From an uncultured Negativicutes bacterium (GTDB taxonomy: Bacteria > Bacillota > Negativicutes > Veillonellales > Megasphaeraceae), in the NCBI GenBank assembly GCA_900752195.1, contig CAADUJ010000014.1:1-43649 (forward strand): a stretch of 43,649 bases of DNA, in the 5' to 3' direction. The position numbers were made by a program, and so were the translations under genes. Shown here in pieces: positions 18,201 to 24,773 of this stretch (position 1 is its first letter; the number at the start of each line of letters is the position of its first letter). The notes beneath the pieces are model-generated. The model saw only the letters and a program-made list of their open reading frames with translations, had not been told where the DNA came from and did not search any database.

Positions 18201-20098
18201 GGAAGGCCTTTTTCTGCCAGCAGGTCCGTCCAGAATTGTGACTCCTTGTATCCTGGCAGTAATGCCCGGGCTCCATAGATACCGGCAATGCGTAAATTTT
18301 CATCTGCCGACTGGCGCGCCGTCTCTACGAAGCGCGTTAGAATGTCATAATCGTCTTGTTCAAAATAGGTAGAAGGAATATTGCCCAATGCTTCAAGGAG
18401 GATGATATACATTTCTCCTTCATAATCGGTCCGCTTACAGTACGGTAGGAACGCTTCCAGATAGGCGTGGCGATAGCGGCGTTCACATGCCATGAGTGCA
18501 GATGTGACGAATTCGCCTACACAGTAGCTCACCCATAACCGGTGCTGTACGGTAAATCGCAGCCCCGGCTTGATGATCATGGACAAGTATTGGCGGAATA
18601 AGGAGATATTTGTAATATGCTTTGCCGGCAACGATATGCCCTGAGGCAGTTCCTTCGTATATCGATCGTTGAAATTGGCAATAATGACCCCCATAAGAGA
18701 CGCTGCATCGGTCCGTATATCGACTTCGCGGTGGGATAATAAATCGTAAAGGAATTTCAAAGTCATAAGCTTTTGTTCTTCTGTCATATACGTCGAATAT
18801 TCTCGGAATATGCCCATGTACGTGCGGACATTTTTCCAGTTTCCTTCACTGCGTGCCGATTCGATGAGGTTGCCAAAACGGCTGGAGCTTCCAAAAATAC
18901 TCATGAGTCGAATGTTATGATCGATGGCCGCAAATTTCAGCTCATCCAGGATTTCTTCTCCTTCGAGCAGCACCCGTTCACGCCGTTTTTGTTGGACCGG
19001 AAGGGCCGGTGCAACAGAAAAATCCTTCGGCAATTCTGTTACGACGCCGCGCTGCACCATGTATGCTTCAAAGTCAGCCAGTTTATCATAGACCTTTTGG
19101 TATCGCTGTTTTTTCCGCTCATCTACATTGTCGAGCTTGCTCAGGATAACGTCAAAAGCCTCTTTCAAGGAGTAAAAGTGGACGAGTTCTTCTCCCGCTT
19201 CATTGCGACTGCTCTTGACCCGAAAATCGGCGTAAATGAGGAGCAGTGATTCGACAGGCAAATTTTCAAGCTCTAAATCCCAAACAGAATGATTGGCTGC
19301 AATATGGCCTATTGTCGCCAGACCATCGCGATTACAGCAAAGACCGGTGTAGTAATAGTGCAAGTACGGCACGCGTCGTTCCTCGTTCTTGCGGCAGCCA
19401 TATTTTCCAATATCGTGGCAGGCAGCGGCACCGGAGATGAGTCCTACGTCAACGGGCACATCACACTGATATAATTGTCGCGCTATATAGAGGGATACCC
19501 AATGGACACCACCGATGTGTCCGAGCGTATTAAAAGGCGTGATGGCTTTGCCGATACGCATGAATTCATAGATGTAGCGCTTGCAAAACAGGTTTTTCAT
19601 GTGGATATATTCGCCGGTAAAACCATTGGCAAGAATTTCATCATCTGATAGGAAGCGCATATCCCACGTAGCATCAAATGGCACGGTCTGCTGTTCATAT
19701 ATATAGAGACTACGCAACAGTTGCATCAAAAAGAGCCGTCCTGGGCGATATTCTTTTTTATCTTCAAAAATAGTGCGCAATCCTTCTTCTTCACGCCACG
19801 ATTCGATATTTTCCGGAAACAGTGTCCCTAAAATGGAATAATAGCAGTACTGAAGCCACCCACTGTCCGGAGCCTGCTGCAATGGCTCGATGAGATCTGA
19901 TATGGCATCGACGACAGCTGCCGTATCGAACCGTCCTTCTTCTCCGCGAAGAGGTAAGAGCCTCTTTTCCAAAGCGGTTATCACAGGAGCGTCACTATAA
20001 CGCTGTAGCATACCAGCTCCATAGGCATCGTCATGTACATAAGATGCGTCTCCCAATACATGACCGAGTACAGCTGATAACGTAATCCCTTCTTTCAT
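15227..20098 (-). CDS. giant multidomain protein: HD domain, helical repeats, NadD-like nucleotidylyltransferase, phosphoribosyltransferase-like domain
   Basis: About 1,623 residues, no signal peptide or membrane helix, probably cytosolic. Residues about 190-330 hold an HD domain (H194, H199, HDIGK at 228-232, H265 and H270). Residues about 380-890 are helix-rich and HEAT-like. Residues about 903-1096 match the NadD/cytidylyltransferase fold: FYPGTFDPFSVGH (the HxGH position reads SVGH), AVGSDV, then SSTRIREN (1063-1070). Residues about 1150-1275 weakly resemble a GNAT fold. Residues about 1360-1480 look like a PRTase with VILIDDLLHKGYR (DD at 1428-1429). ATG 20098 has AGGAGG eight bases upstream; an ATG six bases earlier is too close. 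Function unknown; nucleotide or NAD metabolism is inferred. Confidence 0.8.
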   Translation of the reverse strand: MKEGITLSAVLGHVLGDASYVHDDAYGAGMLQRYSDAPVITALEKRLLPLRGEEGRFDTAAVVDAISDLIEPLQQAPDSGWLQYCYYSILGTLFPENIESWREEEGLRTIFEDKKEYRPGRLFLMQLLRSLYIYEQQTVPFDATWDMRFLSDDEILANGFTGEYIHMKNLFCKRYIYEFMRIGKAITPFNTLGHIGGVHWVSLYIARQLYQCDVPVDVGLISGAAACHDIGKYGCRKNEERRVPYLHYYYTGLCCNRDGLATIGHIAANHSVWDLELENLPVESLLLIYADFRVKSSRNEAGEELVHFYSLKEAFDVILSKLDNVDERKKQRYQKVYDKLADFEAYMVQRGVVTELPKDFSVAPALPVQQKRRERVLLEGEEILDELKFAAIDHNIRLMSIFGSSSRFGNLIESARSEGNWKNVRTYMGIFREYSTYMTEEQKLMTLKFLYDLLSHREVDIRTDAASLMGVIIANFNDRYTKELPQGISLPAKHITNISLFRQYLSMIIKPGLRFTVQHRLWVSYCVGEFVTSALMACERRYRHAYLEAFLPYCKRTDYEGEMYIILLEALGNIPSTYFEQDDYDILTRFVETARQSADENLRIAGIYGARALLPGYKESQFWTDLLAEKGLPDDAESFLEHENTLFLDDLKMGTHWVMKVANIELMLHYINRPDERGRVMHLGMHLANLLKVSESLFVRQCAGQALLKIADYMTYAQRNEITVELYNGLEIGDLQISKYVPDFLGRMILKLPPQELDEMLYTIELGIRTANYQVASSMITTIGVMLENFYEFSSTFPGEEKKNAKRQLFMLYMMLKAYGHYNKELSCDAFRDIGRCIFHSSCMPQSQTDFLFSHCYKKILVSLYENDEGTLDFYSNAAVLNHIYRYIAIHQFLAGGFRFPKHKKACFYPGTFDPFSVGHKAVARKIRDMGFEVYLALDEFSWSKHTQPRLMRRKIMNMSVADEENIYPFPDDISINIANEADICRLKELFHGKDLYLAVGSDVIENASAYKKTPTRDSIHTVNHIAFARESQEHPKEAPQKGYPITAGVITLTLDKFYEDVSSTRIRENIDLNRDISNLIDAVAQNFIYDHNLYLREPAYKHVLEAREIGIGAFRPRGAESLWPIYSRLMEKGYDIDVVDRYIERDRDIDKERVWTLYIDNAGTEKRMNAYAAVHRVGSHELLSEFKEQQIASRIRQEAQGGVASIGFLYIDDAADISNAGQIIITEILTELISRDYAYAVYHPVDEAGYDERVLHALREQGFVDIASKGSRYPLYAVDMKAPVVIFRDVETIIKDPFNKNPRVIQALDKAHHNLLKVMRHIYPGKLILSFNTSAVHHKIINKVARLNGVSIIDDKNKRRGPYMSVPFGKALSDVLVPNTVTKSLHIEKYFNRAVKGFTIAESHYYSSVDNQVKTIKSFDRPVILIDDLLHKGYRMRMLTPYLQKNHIEIKEVLVGVMTGQAMDMMAEKGIKTESAYFLPTLSVWLNERDCYPFIGGDSIDNAHNYSGYDRNPSINLILPYVKPGFVASGDDDAEYMYSLTCLKNAKLIMKTLQDEYQKTYEKRLTLKRLGEVFTAPRYPDVDIGVSFDANLDITRFIENDIERLTRLRWGDYVDGIEETDT

Positions 20099-20118
20099 AG
20101 CCATTTCCTCCTACATAC

Positions 20119-20146
20119 AAAAAGATGCCTGTAACGGCATCTTTTT
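20119..20146 (-). terminator. hairpin terminator/attenuator between ppsR and the giant gene
   Basis: AAAAAGATGCC (20119-20129) pairs perfectly with GGCATCTTTTT (20136-20146) and ends in T-runs on both strands. On the minus strand it follows ppsR and stops only about 20 bases before the giant gene's start. Confidence 0.8.
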
Positions 20147-20167
20147 AGGATTGTCTTTGCGACAATA

Positions 20168-20992
20168 TCAGTCTTCGCTGTATAGTTCTTTATTGCGTTT
20201 CACGATATCCATGACAAGGTTAGCCGTTTCTTCGATGGCTTTAGACGACACATCGATGACAGGACAATGAAGGCGCCGCATCACACCACGGGCATATTCG
20301 AGTTCTTCATTGATTCGTTCTATATTGGCATAACTAGCATTTGAATCCAATCCCATGCTACGCAACCGTTCGCTACGGATAAAGTTTAATTTAAAGGGAT
20401 CGATGATCAAGCCTACGATTTTCCGTGCGGGAATTTCAAACAATTCCTGCGGCAGTCCCACTTCCGGTACAAGGGGTAAATTGGCCGCTTTAATGCGCTT
20501 GTGAGCAAGGTACATGGAAAGAGGTGTCTTCGACGTACGGGACACGCCGACGATGACGATATCGGCTTTTAAGAAACCAATGGGATTCTTACCGTCATCA
20601 TATTTGACGGCAAATTCAATCGCTTCTACGCGTTTGAAATACTCTTCGTCAAGGCGATGGATCATGCCGGCCTTCATGGTCGGTTCCGTGCTGGCAATAT
20701 TGCTGACACCTTCCATCATAGGACCGATGATGTCGACGACTGTAACATCAGTATGGGCCGTCAAGCTCTTCAGTTTTCGGCGTAACGCCGGTGAAATGAT
20801 GGTGTAACAAATCATGGCATGTTCGTCTTGCGCCTTTTGTACGACTTCCTCTATTTGCTGCTCCGAACGAATGTAGGGAACGCGGATAATATTGAATTCT
20901 TCCTGATTGAATTGGCTCGCAGCCGCACGGGCAACGCGTTCAGCTGTTTCCCCCAACGAATCCGAGCAGGCATATATAACCGGTTTGGTCAC
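20168..20992 (-). CDS. ppsR: PEP synthase/PPDK regulatory protein (bifunctional kinase/pyrophosphorylase)
   Basis: A 274-residue DUF299/PpsR protein. This family inactivates PEP synthase or pyruvate phosphate dikinase by ADP-dependent phosphorylation of a Thr beside the catalytic His and reactivates it by phosphorolysis. Diagnostic features are the N-terminal YACSDSLGETAERVARAA, the P-loop GVSRTSKTPLSMYLA and the following YANIERINEELEYA. GTG 20992 abuts the TAA of the upstream regulator, and GGAGG precedes it, so translation is coupled. The target, ppsA, lies two genes upstream, so PEP synthase is the likely substrate. Confidence 0.93.
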   Translation of the reverse strand: MTKPVIYACSDSLGETAERVARAAASQFNQEEFNIIRVPYIRSEQQIEEVVQKAQDEHAMICYTIISPALRRKLKSLTAHTDVTVVDIIGPMMEGVSNIASTEPTMKAGMIHRLDEEYFKRVEAIEFAVKYDDGKNPIGFLKADIVIVGVSRTSKTPLSMYLAHKRIKAANLPLVPEVGLPQELFEIPARKIVGLIIDPFKLNFIRSERLRSMGLDSNASYANIERINEELEYARGVMRRLHCPVIDVSSKAIEETANLVMDIVKRNKELYSED

Positions 20993-21634
20993 TTACGATC
21001 TCCTCCCTAAGCCACATTCTACAAAGAGACGGGTAATGTTCGTTTTTGAAATTCTACCAACGATCTGCAGTTCTTTATGGTCTTCTTCATCACGATTGAT
21101 AATATTGACAACAGGCAGGCAATCTACTTCATATTCCATAAGGCGCTGTGCCGCAACAAGAGCTTGTTCATGAGGCTCTACATAGATGAGCTTACTCACA
21201 GGCGTCATGACCATGCGCACAGGAAGGGAGCGCAAGTCATTGCTACCCAATGCCGTTTTCAAGAGGTCCTTACGAGATACAACTCCAGCCAGGATATTAT
21301 CCGTTCCTACAAAAACAGTACCGACATCTTCTGTAAACATGGCGATGACGGCATCGTAGGCACTCGTGTGTTCCCCAACGATAACCGGTTGTGATAAACA
21401 CGATTCGACGGAAATATCCGTTATTACCCGGGACAGTAAATCTTTTTCCTTATTCCCAGTAAAGAAGTACCCCAGTTTAGGGCGTGCATCAATCAAGCCC
21501 AGCATCGTGAGGATAGCCAGATCCGACCGCAGTGCCGCGCGGGTAACGTGCAATTTGGCAGCGATATGTTGTCCTGTAATCGGGCTCTGTTCCTTTACAA
21601 TATTCAAAATAGTCTCCTGGCGTTCTGATAACAT
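20993..21634 (-). CDS. CcpN-like transcriptional regulator (HTH plus CBS pair)
   Basis: A 213-residue protein. An N-terminal winged helix (LSERQETILNIVKEQSPITGQHIAAKLHVTRAALRSDLAIL, about 1-60) is followed by two CBS motifs (about 80-200), the second with the typical VDCLPVVN. This is the CcpN/YqzB architecture, a repressor of gluconeogenic genes in Bacillus that senses adenine nucleotides through its CBS pair; pairing with ppsR is a recurring Firmicutes arrangement. Start ATG 21634 lies after GGGAGGTG. It probably controls ppsA and/or itself (inference). Confidence 0.88.
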   Translation of the reverse strand: MLSERQETILNIVKEQSPITGQHIAAKLHVTRAALRSDLAILTMLGLIDARPKLGYFFTGNKEKDLLSRVITDISVESCLSQPVIVGEHTSAYDAVIAMFTEDVGTVFVGTDNILAGVVSRKDLLKTALGSNDLRSLPVRMVMTPVSKLIYVEPHEQALVAAQRLMEYEVDCLPVVNIINRDEEDHKELQIVGRISKTNITRLFVECGLGRRS

Positions 21635-21681
21635 CTCCTAGGTTCACCTCCCTAAAATTAAAATTCTCTATATACTCTTTT

Positions 21682-21710
21682 AGTATACACCATATTTTTT
21701 TCTTCTACAA
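21682..21710 (-). promoter_or_regulatory. candidate promoter of the ccpN-like gene and ppsR
   Basis: Minus strand TTGTAG (21705-21710), 17-base spacer, TATACT (21682-21687), about 45 bases ahead of the regulator's start. Confidence 0.45.
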
Positions 21711-21763
21711 TGAGTGAACAATATATATTAGGCATTACTCTTATATCTACTATACCAAACCGT

Positions 21764-21803
21764 AAAAAAAGGAACTAAAAGCAACGACTATACTTTTAGT
21801 TCC
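21764..21803 (-). terminator. ppsA terminator
   Basis: GGAACTAAAAG (21771-21781) pairs with CTTTTAGTTCC (21793-21803); on the minus strand a T7 tract (21764-21770) follows. It lies 17 bases beyond the ppsA stop. Confidence 0.9.
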
Positions 21804-21819
21804 CTTTTTACATGACTAG

Positions 21820-24231
21820 TTACCAGGTATAATCTTCCGTGTCTGCACGGCCCTTGCCTGTCAGTGAATCCATGAGGATACGTTGTTCAATTTGTGCCAC
21901 ATTCTTCTTCGTCGCAATGACGGCGTCCGGATTGACCGAAACGGAATCGATGCCGCTCTTGACGAGAAATTCCGTGAAATCAGGATATACACTCGGTGCC
22001 TGTCCACAAATGGATACGGTCTTACCATCTTTATGTGCTACACTGATGAGGTGGCGGATAGCTCTCTTGACGGCCAGATTGCGTTCATCGAAGAGCGGAG
22101 CTACCGTGTCATTATCGCGGTCGCAACCCATGATGAGCATGGTCAGGTCATTGGAACCGATGGAATAGCCATCGACGTACTTATTGAACTGATCTGCCAA
22201 GATGATGTTGGACGGAATTTCAGCCATGAGCCATACTTTGAAGTCCGGACCGCGGTGGAGTCCTTCCTGAGCCATAAGGTTTACGATCTTTTCCATTTCG
22301 TCGACGCGGCGGCAGAACGGAATCATGACATTCAGATTCTTATAGCCAAATTCTTCGCGGACCTTACGGACAGCCTGAATTTCAAGTTTGAAGGCTTCAA
22401 TATATTTCGGATCGTAGTAACGGGATGCACCACGCCAGCCGAGAAGAGCACTGCTTTCCTGCGGTTCATATTTATCGCCGCCTTTGAGGTCACGATATTC
22501 GCTGGACTTAAAGTCACTGAACCGAAGTGTGACAGGACGCGGAGCCAAAGCCTGGCAAATCTTGCGCATGCCATCGGCGAGCTGGTCAACAACGCGTTCA
22601 GGATGACCAATTTCAATGAGATACAACGGATGTTCATGAATGAAGGTCGTCCAGATAAATTCTTCCCGCATGAGTCCAATGCCATCGCAAGGAAGTTTTC
22701 CATATTTTTCCGCTAAATCAGGATTGCCCAGATTCATGTATACTTTCGTACCCGTTACCGGTACCGATTCCTGAGCGATGACAGTCGTAGTGCCACCAGC
22801 CTGTTCTTCTTTCGGTTTGACAATATCGCCTACTACGCCGTCATAGACAATGCCATTCGTAGCGTCGACAGTGATCATCTGGCCATCTTTGACAGAAACC
22901 GTTGCTTCTGTGCTGCGGCTCTTGGTGCCAACGATGCAAGGAATACCCAGTTCACGGCTGACGATAGATGCATGGCAAGTCATGCCACCGGCATCTGTAA
23001 CGATTGCCTTAGCCTTCTTCATAGCCGGTACCCAGTCAGGAGCCGTCATGGTCGTAACGAGGATTTCGCCGTCTTTAAATTCTTCGATTTTCGACGGATC
23101 GAGGATAACATGGGCTTTGCCAAACGCAGCACCAGGGCTTGCAGGAAGACCTTTTACAACGGTAACGCGGTCCGTTGTCGTTTCTACGCCGAGACCAGCC
23201 GTTTCAGTCTGGTTCTTCTTTTCTTTATTCTTTTTCGACCATACCGTTTCAGGGCGTGCCTGGAGCAACCAGATTTTATTGGTCCGTTCATCGACGCCCC
23301 ATTCCATATCCATATAGCAACCGTAATGTTTTTCAATCGCCTTTGCATACGAAGCCAGTTCGCGGACCTGATCGTCGGTCAAAGCCGGCTGTTTCTGTTC
23401 GTCTTCCGGTACAGGTAATTCTTCGACATCGCCTGTTGCCTTACGGACCAGTTTAATCGGTTTCGTATTGATCATCTTCGATGTAATGGCCAAGTCATCC
23501 TTACGTACACGGAAGTTATCTGGCGTTACCGTACCTTGTACTACATATTCACCGAGACCCCAGGCACCTTCGATGGTAATGGTAGAGTCATCACCCGTTA
23601 CCAGATCGACCGTAAACATGACACCGGCGGCTTTGGAGAACACCATCATCTGGATAGCTGCACTCAAGGCAACGGAAAGGTGATCGAAACCCTGTTTCGT
23701 GCGGTAATATGTAGCGCGGTCCGTAAAGGTCGATGCGTAGCATTCTTTGACCTTCTGGATGACCATATCTGCGCCTTTCACGTTGAGGTATGTATCCTGC
23801 TGGCCGGCAAAGCTTGCATCTGGCAAATCTTCTGCAGTTGCGCTGGAACGGACTGCTACGAAGGGATCCTTTTCGCCGACCTTTTCACCTAATTCTTTGT
23901 AGCTGGCACGGATTGCATCAGCCAGGTCAGCCGGCATTTCAGCGTCACAAATAGCCTTGCGGATATCAGCGGTTACCACTTTAAGTTGTCCTGAATCTTC
24001 TACGTCTGTCAGGCCTTTTAAGAGTTCTTCGATTTTTTTATCGAGGCCTGTTTTTTTCATGAAATGGCGATAGCCTTCTGCTGTCGTAGCAAAACCATAA
24101 GGCACGGGAACCTGTGTCTGTGATGTCAATTCACCGAGAGAAGATGATTTACCACCTACTAATGCGACATCAGCGCGGCGGAGTTCATCAAACCATAATA
24201 CATACGCTTTATTTCTATCCATATTGACCAC
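21820..24231 (-). CDS. ppsA: phosphoenolpyruvate synthase (pyruvate, water dikinase)
   Basis: An 803-residue enzyme converting pyruvate and ATP to PEP, AMP and phosphate, the entry to gluconeogenesis from lactate or pyruvate. N-terminal ATP-grasp domain (LVGGKSSSLGEL, VRSSATAEDLPDASFAGQQ), central swivelling phosphohistidine domain with GGMTCHASIVSREL (T418, C419, catalytic H420), and a C-terminal PEP-utilising barrel (GLMREEF, GSNDLT, ICGQAPS). Length matches PpsA. The GTG at 24231 is chosen because AGGAG lies five bases upstream; the next ATG is too far away. Adjacent ppsR and ccpN-like genes argue for post-translational and transcriptional control. Confidence 0.95.
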   Translation of the reverse strand: MVNMDRNKAYVLWFDELRRADVALVGGKSSSLGELTSQTQVPVPYGFATTAEGYRHFMKKTGLDKKIEELLKGLTDVEDSGQLKVVTADIRKAICDAEMPADLADAIRASYKELGEKVGEKDPFVAVRSSATAEDLPDASFAGQQDTYLNVKGADMVIQKVKECYASTFTDRATYYRTKQGFDHLSVALSAAIQMMVFSKAAGVMFTVDLVTGDDSTITIEGAWGLGEYVVQGTVTPDNFRVRKDDLAITSKMINTKPIKLVRKATGDVEELPVPEDEQKQPALTDDQVRELASYAKAIEKHYGCYMDMEWGVDERTNKIWLLQARPETVWSKKNKEKKNQTETAGLGVETTTDRVTVVKGLPASPGAAFGKAHVILDPSKIEEFKDGEILVTTMTAPDWVPAMKKAKAIVTDAGGMTCHASIVSRELGIPCIVGTKSRSTEATVSVKDGQMITVDATNGIVYDGVVGDIVKPKEEQAGGTTTVIAQESVPVTGTKVYMNLGNPDLAEKYGKLPCDGIGLMREEFIWTTFIHEHPLYLIEIGHPERVVDQLADGMRKICQALAPRPVTLRFSDFKSSEYRDLKGGDKYEPQESSALLGWRGASRYYDPKYIEAFKLEIQAVRKVREEFGYKNLNVMIPFCRRVDEMEKIVNLMAQEGLHRGPDFKVWLMAEIPSNIILADQFNKYVDGYSIGSNDLTMLIMGCDRDNDTVAPLFDERNLAVKRAIRHLISVAHKDGKTVSICGQAPSVYPDFTEFLVKSGIDSVSVNPDAVIATKKNVAQIEQRILMDSLTGKGRADTEDYTW

Positions 24232-24238
24232 TGCTGCT

Positions 24239-24259
24239 CCTATGAAATGCTCCCATAGG
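24239..24259 (-). promoter_or_regulatory. hairpin overlapping the ppsA ribosome-binding site
   Basis: On the minus strand CCTATG (24254-24259) pairs with CATAGG (24239-24244), whose AGG is part of the AGGAG Shine-Dalgarno of ppsA. If formed it would reduce initiation. The stem is only 6 bp. Confidence 0.35.
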
Positions 24260-24394
24260 CAGAATAAGCAACAGTTTTTTCACCTCACTTTTTGATTTGC
24301 GTCACGCTTCTGCTCGCGTCCCTTTCCTCTTCCAGCGCCAACATTGTTATCGGCCACCATTAATTATATATGCTACTTTATCATTTTCATATTT

Positions 24395-24423
24395 ATAGTA
24401 CTCTATTCACTCGCGCTTGTCAA
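24395..24423 (-). promoter_or_regulatory. ppsA promoter
   Basis: Minus strand TTGACA (perfect -35, 24418-24423), 17-base spacer, TACTAT (24395-24400). It implies a 5' untranslated leader of about 155 bases before the GTG start. Confidence 0.65.
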
Positions 24424-24670
24424 TGATATTCCGTAAATTGATTATATTATTTTTATGTAATATACGATATAATTTGATGTATACAAAATGCAGTGTATCA
24501 TGTTACGTTTATCGTTTATCTATAGACAACGTCCATCCATATTATACATATTTTCATGGGATACAAGATTTTGTCTCACTCTGCCGCATCTACCGACACG
24601 ATTGACGTAAAAAGCGTATCTTATCCCCTTTCTGACGTTCTTTTCTCTCTATTCATAGGGCCTTGAGATG
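24424..24670. other. divergent intergenic region between ppsA and the PBP gene
   Basis: AT-rich spacer without a credible gene. Beyond the two outward promoters annotated at its ends I see no conserved RNA. A CcpN-type operator would be expected near 24395-24423 but I cannot recognise one. Confidence 0.4.
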
Positions 24671-24679
24671 TGTTATAAT
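24671..24679 (+). promoter_or_regulatory. extended -10 promoter of the class A PBP gene
   Basis: TGTTATAAT (24671-24679) is an extended -10 element with a perfect TATAAT. The -35 region is poor. It lies 95 bases ahead of the start codon. Confidence 0.55.
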
Positions 24680-24773
24680 TAGAAACTAGTTAAGTTATAT
24701 ATTTCTATATAATTGTCTTTTCAATTTTGCTATATATAGGACATTCAATTTTACTAAAGGAGTAGCATATACT

